A stretch of 64,000 nucleotides of DNA, taken from NCBI GenBank assembly GCA_963706425.1, contig CAVPMN010000001.1, positions 806,001-870,000 of the forward strand, read 5' to 3'. The number at the start of each line of letters is the position of its first letter. Positions within the stretch are counted from its first letter, which is position 1. This document shows positions 1 to 8,290 of this stretch, piece by piece. This DNA is from CAVPMN01 sp963706425 (GTDB lineage: Bacteria; Actinomycetota; Acidimicrobiia; Acidimicrobiales; Acidimicrobilacustridaceae). The notes below the pieces were generated by a model. That model saw nothing but the letters and a program-made list of their open reading frames with translations, did no database searches and had not been told where the DNA came from. The position numbers and the translations under genes were made by a program.

Positions 1-687
1 GACCTGCCCAAGCACAAAGGCCTCACCGGCTTCGTGGTCGACATGAAGGCCCCCGGCGTCGAGATCCGCCCGCTGCGCCAGATGACCGGCGGCGCCAACT
101 TCAACGAGGTGTTCTTCACCGAGGTGCGGGTGCCCGACGACCATCGCCTGGGTGACGTCAACCAGGGCTGGACGGTCGCCCTCACCACGTTGATGAACGA
201 GCGGGCGTCGATCGGTGCCGGTGGTGGCGGCGGCGGCATGGGCATGGCCAGCATCACGCGCATCGCCGAGCTGTGCCGCCACTTCGGGGTCGAGAACGAT
301 CCGCTCGTTCGCCAGGGCCTGATGGACGTCTACATCAACTTCCAGGTGGCGAAGTACACGAACCAACGGGCCATGGACCGCATCAAGAAGGGCGAGCTGC
401 CCGGCCCGGAGATGTCGATCGCCAAGCTGTCGCTCACCAACAACCTGTGGCGCACGGCCAACTTCGTGGCCGAGGTGCTCGGGCCGCGCCTGCAAGCCGA
501 CACCGGCGAGTGGGGCACCTACGCATGGAGCCAGCTGCTGCTCGGCATCCCCGGCATGAAGGTGGCCGGCGGCACCGACGAGGTCATGAAGAACATCGTC
601 GGCGAGCGGGTGCTCGGCTTGCCGAAGGACCCCGGCATCGACTCCAAAACCGCGTTCAAGGACCTTCTGGTCGGAACGCAGACCTGA
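1..687 (+). CDS. Acyl-CoA dehydrogenase, C-terminal part (cut by window edge)
   Basis: The reading frame is open from base 1 and the start lies outside the window, leaving 228 residues. It holds the end of the beta domain (TGGANFNEVFF, VRVPDD) and the C-terminal helical domain (GWTVALTTLMNERASIG, then GGTDEVMKNIVGERVLGLP near the end), which is typical of FAD-dependent acyl-CoA dehydrogenases that introduce the alpha-beta double bond in acyl-CoA oxidation. The substrate chain length cannot be told from this part. The gene runs convergently into rnhB. The family is clear, the specificity is not. Confidence 0.9.
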   Translation, partial: DLPKHKGLTGFVVDMKAPGVEIRPLRQMTGGANFNEVFFTEVRVPDDHRLGDVNQGWTVALTTLMNERASIGAGGGGGGMGMASITRIAELCRHFGVENDPLVRQGLMDVYINFQVAKYTNQRAMDRIKKGELPGPEMSIAKLSLTNNLWRTANFVAEVLGPRLQADTGEWGTYAWSQLLLGIPGMKVAGGTDEVMKNIVGERVLGLPKDPGIDSKTAFKDLLVGTQT

Positions 688-696
688 ACCTCGCCG

Positions 697-713
697 CCGA
701 ACCAGAGGTTCGG
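697..713. terminator. Short hairpin between convergent genes
   Basis: A 7-bp perfect inverted repeat CCGAACC/GGTTCGG with a 3-nt loop lies between the acyl-CoA dehydrogenase stop and the rnhB stop. It could act as a bidirectional terminator, but there is no T-tract on either side, so this is tentative. Confidence 0.35.
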
Positions 714-718
714 GTGGC

Positions 719-1420
719 TCAGTCGAACAGAGACTGTTGGGGATCGGGCGGACGCACACGCGGGATGCCGGTCCACGGCATCGAGTCCATGAAGACCCAG
801 CTGCGGCGGTGGATCGACGTCGGGCCCATGCCGGTGAGCGCCATGCGGTGGCGAGGGCACGGGTAGCCCTTGTTCGAGTCGAAGTCGTAGCCGGGGAAGT
901 GCTCGGCCTCGAGACGCATGAGCCGATCGCGGGTCACCTTCGCCACGATCGACGCCGCCGCGATCGACAGGCACTTGGCATCGCCCTTCACGATGCGCTG
1001 GGTGTTGCCGCCGCCCACGAAGTCCCACTTGCCGTCGAGCAGCACCTGGTCGGGCGTCACCCCCAGGCCCTCGATGGCCCGGCGCGCCGCCACCCGCTGG
1101 GCCTCTGACATGCCGAGCTCGTCGCACTCGTGCTGCGACGCCGCGCCGACCGACCAGGCCACCGCCCAGTCGGTGATGCGATCGAAGAGCGCCTCGCGCT
1201 CGCGCTCGGTGAGCATCTTCGAATCGCGGATCTTGTAGACGCGCCGGTCGCGCGGCACCACGACCGCGCCGATCATCAATGGCCCGGCCCAGGAGCCTCG
1301 GCCCACCTCGTCGAGACCGACCACGATGTCGTGGCCCTCGTCCCACAAGGCCCGCTCGAAGTCGAGGCTGGGGGCGTGTCGCTTGAGCGCCTTGCGCAGT
1401 GGTGGGGCGGCGGCCGGCAC
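719..1420 (-). CDS. rnhB: Ribonuclease HII
   Basis: RNase HII cleaves the RNA strand of RNA/DNA hybrids and nicks at single ribonucleotides in DNA. The 233-residue protein carries the first catalytic block GLDEVGRGSWAGPL (Asp37-Glu38), the VLLDGKWDF block with the third acidic residue, and AAASIVAKVTRD with the conserved serine/lysine. Length is normal for the family. The GTG start is supported by a TAGGGT box 6 nt upstream, which suggests a leaderless transcript. The gene is divergent from a small repeat-protein gene. The frame is intact. Confidence 0.95.
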   Translation of the reverse strand: MPAAAPPLRKALKRHAPSLDFERALWDEGHDIVVGLDEVGRGSWAGPLMIGAVVVPRDRRVYKIRDSKMLTEREREALFDRITDWAVAWSVGAASQHECDELGMSEAQRVAARRAIEGLGVTPDQVLLDGKWDFVGGGNTQRIVKGDAKCLSIAAASIVAKVTRDRLMRLEAEHFPGYDFDSNKGYPCPRHRMALTGMGPTSIHRRSWVFMDSMPWTGIPRVRPPDPQQSLFD

Positions 1421-1426
1421 GGGCCG

Positions 1427-1432
1427 ACCCTA
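1427..1432 (-). promoter_or_regulatory. -10 box TAGGGT of rnhB (leaderless)
   Basis: TAGGGT lies 6 nt before the GTG start of rnhB. This spacing puts the transcription start at or next to the start codon. No clear -35 box is seen. Confidence 0.5.
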
Positions 1433-1448
1433 GCGCCGGGCCGCTTGC

Positions 1449-1454
1449 TACCGT
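1449..1454 (+). promoter_or_regulatory. -10 box TACCGT of the Ser/Gly-repeat gene (leaderless)
   Basis: TACCGT lies 6 nt before the GTG start of the neighbouring repeat-protein gene, mirroring the box for rnhB on the other strand. Confidence 0.5.
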
Positions 1455-1460
1455 CGAACC

Positions 1461-1898
1461 GTGCGTCTCTGGCTGATGCCCCGTCCCACCGCCCCACGAA
1501 CCATCGTCGGACGGGCGCTTCCCACCCGGCTGACGCCACCGGTGGGCCGCCGCGCCACCGCCCGATCAGTGTGGTCGAAGCGCTCGGTGGCGTCGGTCGC
1601 GTCGCTGCACTCGGTGGCTTCGGCCGCCTCGATCGCGTCGGCCTTCTCGGCCGGCTCGTTGGCGTCCGCCGGATCGCTGCTCTCCATCGGCTCGGTCGGC
1701 TCGATCCTGTCGATCGGCTCGGCCGGCTCGATCCTCTCCATCGGCTCGTCGGGCTCGATCCTCTCCGTCGGAGCCGCCGGCGGTTTCCGGGGTGACGCGA
1801 CGAGCGGGGCCGACGAGCGGCCCCGCTTCGCACTGCTCGAGCACGGGGCGAGCCTGCTGGGGCTCGCCGCGGTGCTCGCAGCCCTCCGCCCTCGTTGA
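1461..1898 (+). CDS. Small protein with Ser/Gly nonapeptide repeats and a C-terminal hydrophobic segment
   Basis: This 145-residue protein of unknown function starts with a basic N-terminus (about residues 1-41). A degenerate Ser/Ala-rich stretch (42-74) leads into three exact-register nonapeptide repeats of the form SIGSxGSIL (75-101) and a fourth partial one. A short hydrophobic segment, SLLGLAAVLAAL (131-142), could be a membrane anchor. Regularly spaced Ser-x-Gly-Ser with Ile/Leu suggests a solenoid or a membrane-inserting stack. Similar small Ser/Gly-repeat proteins are, from memory, found in other actinobacteria without a known role. The GTG start follows a TACCGT box. Confidence 0.7.
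   Translation: MRLWLMPRPTAPRTIVGRALPTRLTPPVGRRATARSVWSKRSVASVASLHSVASAASIASAFSAGSLASAGSLLSIGSVGSILSIGSAGSILSIGSSGSILSVGAAGGFRGDATSGADERPRFALLEHGASLLGLAAVLAALRPR
1683..1772 (+). repeat. 27-bp coding tandem repeat
   Basis: Three and a third tandem units of 27 bp encode the SIGSxGSIL nonapeptides. Each unit is built on CGGCTC and TCGATCC blocks. The change falls mostly at one residue (Val, Ala, Ser), which suggests recent unit duplication or selection for the pattern. Confidence 0.8.
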
Positions 1899-1925
1899 GC
1901 GACCGGGCGCGTCAGCGATCGGCGG

Positions 1926-3623
1926 TCAGCGTTCGACCCAGGTCATGGTCATGCGGTGCGACCCCGACTGGAACGGCAGCGACGGGATGTCGGCCACGTT
2001 GGTGGTCGGGTTCGGCAACGCCACGTTGCCCAGGTTGCGCACGTCGTTCTGGGCGGCGATCAGCCACGTCGTGGTGTTGATCCAGACGTAGGGCACCTGA
2101 TCGGCCCAGATCTGCTGCACGATCTTGTACTGCTCGGCCCGCACCGTCGGGTCGGGCGTCGCTCGCGCTGCGTCGAGGGCGGCGCTCAACTCGTCGTTGG
2201 CGAACCGGGCGATGTTGAGCGAGATCGGGTCGACCACGTTCGACTTGTGCCACCAGAGGTAGTCGGCATCGGGGTCGTTCGCCCCGAACTGCCGCCACAG
2301 GTTGGCCTGGTAATTGCCGGTGACCCCGTCGACGATGAACTGGCCCTGCTCGATCGCCTTCACCGTCGACGTCATGCCGACCGCGTTGTACTGCTCGGAC
2401 AGCAGGGTCACGGCCTGCTGGTTCGACGGCACCGGGGTGGTGGCCAGGACGAACTCGAGCGGCTGACCCGTCTCGGCCTCGTACTGCGAGACCAGCTCCT
2501 GGGCTCTCGCCGGGTCGTAGGTCGGGAAGTCGGTATCGAAGTAGTACGGCGAGTCCTTGCCGAACGGACTGTCGGTGGCCTGCTCCTTCGGAATCTCGAA
2601 GGTGGCGAGATAGGCGTCGTAGTTGGTCGCGTAGGCGACGGCTCGACGAGCCAGCACGTTGTCGAACGGCGGCTTCTGGGTGTTGAACATGACGAACGTC
2701 TCTTCGTTCTCGCCCCTGTCCTCGACCGCCTGGATGGTGCCCTCGGCGGCATCCTCTCGCAGCTGGTTGATCGTCAACGTGTCAGATGTCTGCAGCATGT
2801 TGATATCGCCCGTGAGCAGCGAGCTGGCGCGGGTCTGCACGTCGGGGATCGGCTTGAACTCCACCTCGTCGAGGTACGGCAGGGCGTTGCCCGCCGGATC
2901 GGTCATCCAGTAGCTGTCGTTCTTCGAGGCCACGAACCGGTTGTCGGGCACCCACTCGTTGTAGACGAACGGCCCGGTGCCGATCGGCCGGCGCGACTTC
3001 GCGTCGTCGGTGGCGTTGAGCTGCTCGGGGGCCGGCACCACGCCCGCCTGGCCGGTCAGGACCGCCGGGAACGACGCCCACGGGATGGTCATGTTGACCT
3101 GCACCGCCAGCGGATCATCGGGCAGCAGCTCGGTGGAGGCCACGTTGCGCAGCGCCCCGCCGGCCAGCGTCGAGGCGCGGATGCCGTCGAGGGCCAGCTG
3201 TACCGCAGCACCGTCGAGGTCTTCACCGTTGTGGAACTTGATGTTGGGCCGCACCTTGATGACCCACGAGGTGTAGTCGTCGTTGGGGGTGAACGACTCG
3301 GCCAGGTAGGGCTGGATCTGCTGCTCGGCGTCGTAGGCCGAGAGGGGATCGAAGATGGCGAAGGCCACCATGTTGCCCGAGATGGCCCACCGGTCGTTGG
3401 TGGGGTCCCAGCCGCTCGTCTCGGCCTCGAGGCCGTAGACGATCTTGCCGCCGGACGTGACGTCGGCGCCCGAGGCGACGGTGACGTCGGGCGCGGTCGT
3501 GTCGTCGGCCCCTTCGTTCTCCCCGTCGTCGCTCGATCCGCAGGCGGCCGCGAAGACCGCCAAGACGCTGAGTATCGCGACGACGACCCAGCGGGTCTTC
3601 GGTGTTCCGTGACGACGTTCCAT
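1926..3623 (-). CDS. ABC transporter substrate-binding lipoprotein, peptide/opine family 5
   Basis: This is the extracellular binding protein of a peptide- or nickel-type ABC importer (SBP family 5). An N-terminal signal (WVVVAILSVLAVFAAAC, lipobox Cys28) and a Ser/Asp/Thr-rich linker precede the mature domain, which has family motifs such as GWDPTND, YTSWVIKVRPNIKFHNGEDL and IGTGPFVYNEW. Length (565) and ending are normal and the frame is intact. No permease or ATPase gene is adjacent, so it is an orphan or works with distant partners. A purine-rich GAGGGGGA precedes the ATG. A close relative is encoded at 27.5 kb. Confidence 0.9.
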   Translation of the reverse strand: MERRHGTPKTRWVVVAILSVLAVFAAACGSSDDGENEGADDTTAPDVTVASGADVTSGGKIVYGLEAETSGWDPTNDRWAISGNMVAFAIFDPLSAYDAEQQIQPYLAESFTPNDDYTSWVIKVRPNIKFHNGEDLDGAAVQLALDGIRASTLAGGALRNVASTELLPDDPLAVQVNMTIPWASFPAVLTGQAGVVPAPEQLNATDDAKSRRPIGTGPFVYNEWVPDNRFVASKNDSYWMTDPAGNALPYLDEVEFKPIPDVQTRASSLLTGDINMLQTSDTLTINQLREDAAEGTIQAVEDRGENEETFVMFNTQKPPFDNVLARRAVAYATNYDAYLATFEIPKEQATDSPFGKDSPYYFDTDFPTYDPARAQELVSQYEAETGQPLEFVLATTPVPSNQQAVTLLSEQYNAVGMTSTVKAIEQGQFIVDGVTGNYQANLWRQFGANDPDADYLWWHKSNVVDPISLNIARFANDELSAALDAARATPDPTVRAEQYKIVQQIWADQVPYVWINTTTWLIAAQNDVRNLGNVALPNPTTNVADIPSLPFQSGSHRMTMTWVER

Positions 3624-3658
3624 CTCGTTTCCCCCTCGATCTGCAACTAGCGGTGGTT

Positions 3659-3664
3659 ACCTTA
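3659..3664 (-). promoter_or_regulatory. Candidate -10 box TAAGGT of the binding-protein gene
   Basis: TAAGGT lies within the 10-mer ACGTAAGGTA, 35 nt upstream of the ATG. The same 10-mer occurs upstream of the second family 5 binding-protein gene near 27.4 kb, so it may be a shared promoter element or operator. Confidence 0.4.
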
Positions 3665-3700
3665 CGTGACCGATGGCACGTCCGGGACGCGGTCCACGGG

Positions 3701-3985
3701 ATGCTGGACTCGGCCCCATCGCGGCGAGAGGATGGGCCGACCGTGGAACCGCTCGACGACGCCGACGCCCCTCGCGGCCCCTCCCGACCGACGGCGCTCG
3801 AGCCGGGCACACGCGTCGAGGTGCGCAACCGGCTCGACGGCCGGTGGACGAAGGGCTTCGAGGTGATCGAGGCGGGCGCCGAGAGCTATCGGCTGCGTCG
3901 GCTCTCCGACGGCATGGAGCTGCCGCTGCCCTTCGACGCCGCCAGCGTGCGCAAAGAGAAGCGTGCGGGCACCTGGTGGTACTGA
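3701..3985 (+). CDS. Small conserved-looking protein, SH3-like or Tudor-like fold possible
   Basis: The 94-residue product starts at an ATG inside a longer open frame; this start is chosen because upstream sequence overlaps the divergent promoter region. A charged N-terminus is followed by about 60 residues with alternating beta-strand character (EPGTRVEVRNRLDGRWTKGF, YRLRRLSDGMELPLPFD), resembling small SH3-like or Tudor-like barrels. It ends in AGTWWY. I do not recognise a family. It is divergent from the peptide-binding lipoprotein gene and convergent with the GYD gene. Confidence 0.6.
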   Translation: MLDSAPSRREDGPTVEPLDDADAPRGPSRPTALEPGTRVEVRNRLDGRWTKGFEVIEAGAESYRLRRLSDGMELPLPFDAASVRKEKRAGTWWY

Positions 3986-4001
3986 CTGCGGCTCGGGGCC
4001 G

Positions 4002-4313
4002 TCAGTGCGGGGGCGCCTCGCCCACGCCTTCGCCGAGGTAGGCGATGAAGTCCTCGACGGGGATGGCCATCATGGTGCGGGTCTTCAGGGTGCCCCGGGC
4101 GGCCAGGGTGGTGGCGATGCGCGCCATGGCCATCTCGTCGGGCGCCTCGATGATCGTGACGAAGTCCCACTGGCCGAGCAGGGCGTATTGGTCCTTGACG
4201 CGGGCGCCCATGGCCTCCACCTCGGCGTTGACCTCGCGGATGCGCTGCGGGTTGGTGCGCAACGTGGCCGAACCGTCGGGACCCAGGGTCGAGAGCATGA
4301 CGAAGGTGGGCAT
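4002..4313 (-). CDS. GYD domain protein
   Basis: This 103-residue protein matches the GYD family: MPTFVMLSTLGPDG at the start, the central helix REVNAEVEAMGARVKDQY, ALLGQWDFVTIIEAPD and RIATTLAARGTLKTRTMMAI. These are small dimeric alpha-beta barrel-like proteins of unknown biochemical role. The ATG is preceded at 6 nt by TAGATT, which overlaps the stop codon of the upstream RpiB-like gene, so it may be transcribed from its own leaderless promoter. Confidence 0.85.
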   Translation of the reverse strand: MPTFVMLSTLGPDGSATLRTNPQRIREVNAEVEAMGARVKDQYALLGQWDFVTIIEAPDEMAMARIATTLAARGTLKTRTMMAIPVEDFIAYLGEGVGEAPPH

Positions 4314-4319
4314 GACCGG

Positions 4320-4325
4320 AATCTA
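4320..4325 (-). promoter_or_regulatory. -10 box TAGATT of the GYD gene (leaderless)
   Basis: TAGATT lies 6 nt before the ATG and shares three bases with the TAG stop of the RpiB-like gene. Confidence 0.45.
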
Positions 4326-4778
4326 CCTCTCGCGGACTGCCGCATCGCTGGGGCGCCGATCGGAGCTCAGTTCGCCGAGGCGATCGATGGTGGCCGCCTC
4401 GTCGGGGTCGGTCTCGGTGGAGAGGAAGGCATCGAGCATCTCCACTGCGAGCTGCTCGGTGGTGAGCCGCAAGCCGAGCGCGAGCACGTTGGCGTCGTTC
4501 CAACGCCGGGCCCCGCTGGCGGTGGCGGCATCGGTGCACAACGCCGCCCGTACACCGGGCACCTTGTTCGCCGCGATCGACACGCCGGTGCCGGTGTAGC
4601 AGCACACCACGCCCAGGTCGGCCTCGCCGGCCTGCACGGCCTCGCCGACGCGGCGGCCCACGTCGGGCCACGGCTCGTCGTGCGCCACCGCCTGGACGAC
4701 ATGTCCCGACTCGGTGAGGTACGCGCAGATCGAGTCGGTGAGCGCCGTGCGCTCGTCGGTGCCGAAGGCGATTCGCAC
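4323..4778 (-). CDS. RpiB/LacAB-family sugar-phosphate isomerase
   Basis: The family interconverts aldose and ketose phosphates such as ribose-5-phosphate and ribulose-5-phosphate. The protein has the N-terminal strand VRIAFGTDE, the conserved VVCCYTGTGVSIAANKVPG block with the active-site cysteine region, and RRWNDANVLALGLR, all typical. The GTG start (151 residues) is preferred over an upstream ATG because TACGCT lies 6 nt upstream and the longer form would overlap the divergent mannosidase. The C-terminal 20 residues are variable. Whether it is a true ribose-phosphate isomerase or acts on another sugar is unknown. Confidence 0.85.
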   Translation of the reverse strand: MRIAFGTDERTALTDSICAYLTESGHVVQAVAHDEPWPDVGRRVGEAVQAGEADLGVVCCYTGTGVSIAANKVPGVRAALCTDAATASGARRWNDANVLALGLRLTTEQLAVEMLDAFLSTETDPDEAATIDRLGELSSDRRPSDAAVRER

Positions 4779-4784
4779 CCCGCC

Positions 4785-4790
4785 AGCGTA
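4785..4790 (-). promoter_or_regulatory. -10 box TACGCT of the RpiB-like gene
   Basis: TACGCT lies 6 nt before the GTG start. It overlaps the -10 box of the divergent GH38 gene in the 10-mer AGCGTAGGCT, so RNA polymerase could bind only one direction at a time. Confidence 0.5.
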
Positions 4791-4794
4791 GGCT
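4789..4794 (+). promoter_or_regulatory. -10 box TAGGCT of the GH38 gene
   Basis: TAGGCT lies 6 nt before the ATG of the mannosidase and overlaps the opposite-strand box of the RpiB-like gene. Confidence 0.5.
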
Positions 4795-4800
4795 CGCCGC

Positions 4801-7441
4801 ATGACCCGAGACGTCGCCGTGGTGCCCCACACCCACTGGGATCGCGAGTGGTACGAGGCCTATCAGACCTTCCGGCTGAAGCTGGTCGACCTGGTCGACG
4901 GGCTGCTACCGATCCTCGAGAACGATCCCGGTTTCGAGCACTTCATGCTCGACGGCCAGATGGCGGTGGTCGACGACTATCTCGAGGCGCGCCCCGAGAA
5001 CGAGGAGCGCCTGCGCCGCCTGGCGACGAGCGGTCGGCTCGGCATGGGGCCCTGGTACATCCTCATGGACGAGTTCCTGGTGTCGGGCGAGACCATGGTG
5101 CGCGACCTGCAACTCGGCCTGGCCGAGGCCGCACGGTTCGGTGGCGCCATGCAGGTGGGCTACCTGCCCGACATGTTCGGCCACATCGCCCAGATGCCCC
5201 AGATCCTCACCCAGTTCGGCCTCACCGACACCGTGGTGTGGCGGGGCGTGCCGGCCGCCATCGACCGCAGCGCGTTCTGGTGGAGCGCCCCCGACGGCTC
5301 GACCGTGCGCGCCGAGTACCTCCTCGAGGGCTACGGCAACGGCGCCGCGCTGCCCGACGACGCCAAGGAGCTCGTCGACATGGTCGAGCGCTTCGAGCGC
5401 GACCACTCCCAGTTCCTCGCCGGCCCCATCCTCTGGATGAACGGCACCGACCACCTGCTGCCCAAGCCCTGGCTGCCTCGCGTGGTCGCCGAGGCCAACG
5501 AGATCCAAGACGACTACCGGTTCCGCGTCACGTCGCTGGCCGACTACCTCGCCGGTGCCACCCGTGACGATCTGCCGAGCTGGCGCGGCGAGCTGCGCTC
5601 GGGCGCCCGGGCCAACCTGCTCATGGGCGTGGGGTCGAACCGGGTCGACATCAAACAGGCCGCCGCCCGCGCCGAGCGGGTGCTCGAGCGACTGGCCGAG
5701 CCGCTCAGCGCGCTCTACCTCCCTGCCGAGCGATTCCCCGATCGGCTGCTGTCGATCGCGTGGAAGGAGCTCATCCGCAACGCGGCCCACGACTCGAGCT
5801 GCGCGTGCTCCATCGACGAGGTCAACGACGCGGTGCGCCATCGCTACGCCGAGGCCCGTCAGATCGGCGACGGCCTCACCGAGCGAGCGGTCGCGTCGCT
5901 GGCCGACGCGTTGGCGACGCCCGGCATGGTGGCGATCAACGCTGCGGCCCGGTCGCGTTCGGGCATCGTCGAGCTCACCCTGCCGGGCACCGACCCGGTC
6001 GAGGGCACCCAGGTGCTGTCCGTGAGCGACGGCCACGCCGGCACCGACGGCATCACCCGGGCCGACACCGTCACCCTCGTGCAGGCCGCCATGGACGGCA
6101 TGCACGAGCTGCGCGACGTCGAGATCGAGATCGACGACGACGGGGTGCTCGATGTGCGCCTGGTGTGCTCGATCGACGACAGCGGCTCGCGCTACGCCGG
6201 GCCCGCCAAGAGCATCGTGGGCGAGGCCGCAGCCGAGGCCCCCGATGGCCCGGCGCGCATCGCCATCGTCGTGCCGCCCTCGCAGAAGGTGCTCGCGTGG
6301 GCCGCCGACGTGGCCGGCTTCGGGTGGGCCATCGTGCAGCCAGGCCGACAGGCACCCCATCCCGTGGCGGTCACCGACGACGCATCCATCACCGTCGCCA
6401 ACGGACTCGTTCATGTCGAGGTCGACGCCGACACGGGCACGTTCAGCATCGACGGCGTCGCCGGGCTCGGCCGACTGGTCGACGACGGCGACTCCGGCGA
6501 CACCTACAACTACTCACCGCCGGCCAAGGATCGGCTGGTCGATGCGCCGACGAGCGTCACGGTTCGGGTGCTCGAACGAGGTCCGCTGCGGGCGCGGCGT
6601 CGCCATCGATCGGAGCTACGTCTGGCCCGAGCGGGTGCTGTTCGGTGAGCGAGCCGGCTCCGTCGAGGTCGACCAGCACCACCACGCTCGAGGTGCGGGC
6701 CGGCAGCCCGCTGGTGCACGTCGGCGTCACCCTCGACAACCCGAGCCGCGACCATCGCCTGCGCGTGTGGTTCCCACTCCCGGAGCCGGCGGCGACCTCC
6801 GAGGCCGAATGCGCGTTCGCGGTCGTCGAACGCGGCGTCGAGGCCGAGGGCGGTCCCAACGAGTTCGCCCTGCCCACCTTCCCGTCGAGGCGCTTCGTCC
6901 GGGCGGGGGGCCTCACGGTCGTGCACGAGGGGCTGCTCGAGTACGAGCTGGTCGACGTGCACGAAGGGGCCGCGCACGGCTCTGGCGCTCACGCTGCTGC
7001 GATGCACCGGGCTGCTCTCGAATGCGCCGATGACCTATCGCCCGCTGCCCGCCGGCCCGTTCATCCGCACCGAGGGATCGCAGATGATCGGGCCGCCACG
7101 AGTTCCGGTTCGCGTTGCGTGCCGGTGGCGATGTCGCCGATGCCTACGCCGCAGTCGACGACGCCTTCCTGCCGCTGCTCGTCACCCGCTCGGCGGGCCA
7201 GGGCGACGCGGCCGATGCCGGCACCGCGCTGACGGTCACCGGGGCCGAGGTGTCGGCGGTGCGGCGCGAGGCCGGTCAGCTCGAGGTGCGGGTGTTCAAC
7301 CCCACCCCCGACGCGGTCACCGTGCGCGTCGACGGCCACCGCGGCTGGCTGGTCGACCTCCGCGGCCGGTCGCTCGCATCGTGGGAGGGCTCGTTCGAGC
7401 TCGGGCCCTGGCGCATCGCCACCGCCCAACTCACCCCCTAA
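4801..7441 (+). CDS. GH38 alpha-mannosidase (frame-broken)
   Basis: Alpha-mannosidase or mannosylglycerate-hydrolase-like enzyme. The N-terminal catalytic domain has PHTHWDREWY, LDGQM, GYLPDMFGH (the Asp in this block is the usual nucleophile) and WMNGTDHLLPKPW. A beta-sandwich region follows (LEVRAGSPLVHVGVTLDN, RLRVWFPLPEP) and the protein ends with a small beta domain (WLVDLRGRSLASWEGSFELGPW). The total is about 880 residues, normal for the family. Reading needs four shifts, near 6590, 6670, 6975 and 7095, each equal to one extra base. All segments match the family in order, so sequencing error is more likely than decay. Confidence 0.88.
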
Positions 7442-7450
7442 CACCCCCGC

Positions 7451-7497
7451 AAATTGGTGCGTGAAACACCCCATGCGGGTGTTTCACGCACCAATTT
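7451..7497. repeat. Palindromic repeat family A, copy 1
   Basis: A perfect inverted repeat with 21-bp arms and the 5-nt loop CATGC; the arm core is GGTGCGTGAAACACCC. It sits 9 bp after the GH38 stop and 7 bp after the stop of the convergent isomerase-like gene. Related copies lie near 20.3, 22.4 and 39.0 kb. It could serve as a bidirectional terminator or be a REP-like element. Confidence 0.85.
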
Positions 7498-7504
7498 CAG
7501 GGAG

Positions 7505-8257
7505 TTAGCCGAAGGTGAAAGCTCGGCGCCAGACGTCGAGCACGGCCGAGTCGCCGAACTGCTCGAGGTCGCCGATCGGCGGACGGCTGTAGAGGACGAG
7601 CTCGAGGTCGCTCACCGCGCCGCGCAGCGCCAGGTCGCCCTTGCCGTGCTCGTGGCGTACGTCGAGGCGCTCGGGCCCGATGGTGATCATCCACTCGTCG
7701 CCCTCGGCGCCGTGCAGGTGAAGGGTTTCGCCCTCGCCGTTCGCCGTACGGCCGAGGGCGGCGAGCAGCGCGAAGATCTCGTCGATGCCGTCGGCAGCCA
7801 GGGCGGCGTCGATCGGCTGTGCCTTGCCCCGCGCCGCCTGCGCGTCGTAGCGATGTATCGCCAGCTCGTGCGCCGCCCGCCGGGCCACGAACCCCGCCGT
7901 CTGGTCGTCGGCCACCCAGGTCCACGCCTCGGATGAAGGGGTGAGGCCCCGCAACAGCTCGACCATCGTGGCGGCGTTCGATTCGTAGCGATCGATACGC
8001 GCCCCGGGATCGGCGCTGGCCGCCACCGCGTCGCCGAACTGCTCGAGGGTGACGTCGCCCCGCATCGCGCGCGGAGAGCCGTTGCCCTGCAGGGAGTAGA
8101 TCCAGAACTCGGAGAACCCGATGAGGTGGTCGAGCAGATCACCGAGCACCCAGTCGGGGCAGGTGGGCACCTGCACATCGAGGCGGCCGGCGCGGAAAGC
8201 GTCGACCACGGCCGCGTTCTCACGTTCGACGGCATCGACGTGCTGGGCGTAGTCCAT
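7505..8257 (-). CDS. Maleylpyruvate isomerase family mycothiol-dependent protein
   Basis: The 250-residue protein has the DinB-like four-helix N-terminal domain of the mycothiol-dependent maleylpyruvate isomerase family (VPTCPDWVLGDLLDHLIGF, then ELAIHRYDA near residue 135, giving the metal-binding histidines) and the small C-terminal alpha/beta domain (RLDVRHEHGKGDLALRGAVSDLELVL). Such proteins are thought to transfer or bind mycothiol. Real substrates are usually unknown, and isomerase activity should not be assumed. An AGGAG motif precedes the ATG. The frame is intact. Confidence 0.88.
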   Translation of the reverse strand: MDYAQHVDAVERENAAVVDAFRAGRLDVQVPTCPDWVLGDLLDHLIGFSEFWIYSLQGNGSPRAMRGDVTLEQFGDAVAASADPGARIDRYESNAATMVELLRGLTPSSEAWTWVADDQTAGFVARRAAHELAIHRYDAQAARGKAQPIDAALAADGIDEIFALLAALGRTANGEGETLHLHGAEGDEWMITIGPERLDVRHEHGKGDLALRGAVSDLELVLYSRPPIGDLEQFGDSAVLDVWRRAFTFG

Positions 8258-8290
8258 CAGCTGATGCTCCTCGATCGGGGCTGATCGGGG

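Noticed and set aside
1683..1772. 27-bp tandem repeat as a CRISPR array
   Set aside because: Units are contiguous without unique spacers and are in frame with a coding sequence.
1956..3650. Long open frame antisense to the first binding-protein gene
   Set aside because: High GC gives long shadow frames; the product is Arg/Val/Gly-rich without any family motif, while the opposite strand encodes a clear lipoprotein.
4323..4832. Longer RpiB-like protein starting at the upstream ATG
   Set aside because: It would overlap the divergent mannosidase start, and the added residues do not fit the family; the GTG with its -10 box is better.
4801..7441. Programmed ribosomal frameshifting in GH38 and others
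   Set aside because: Shifts are too many, lack slippery heptamers, and occur in unrelated genes; sequence error is simpler.
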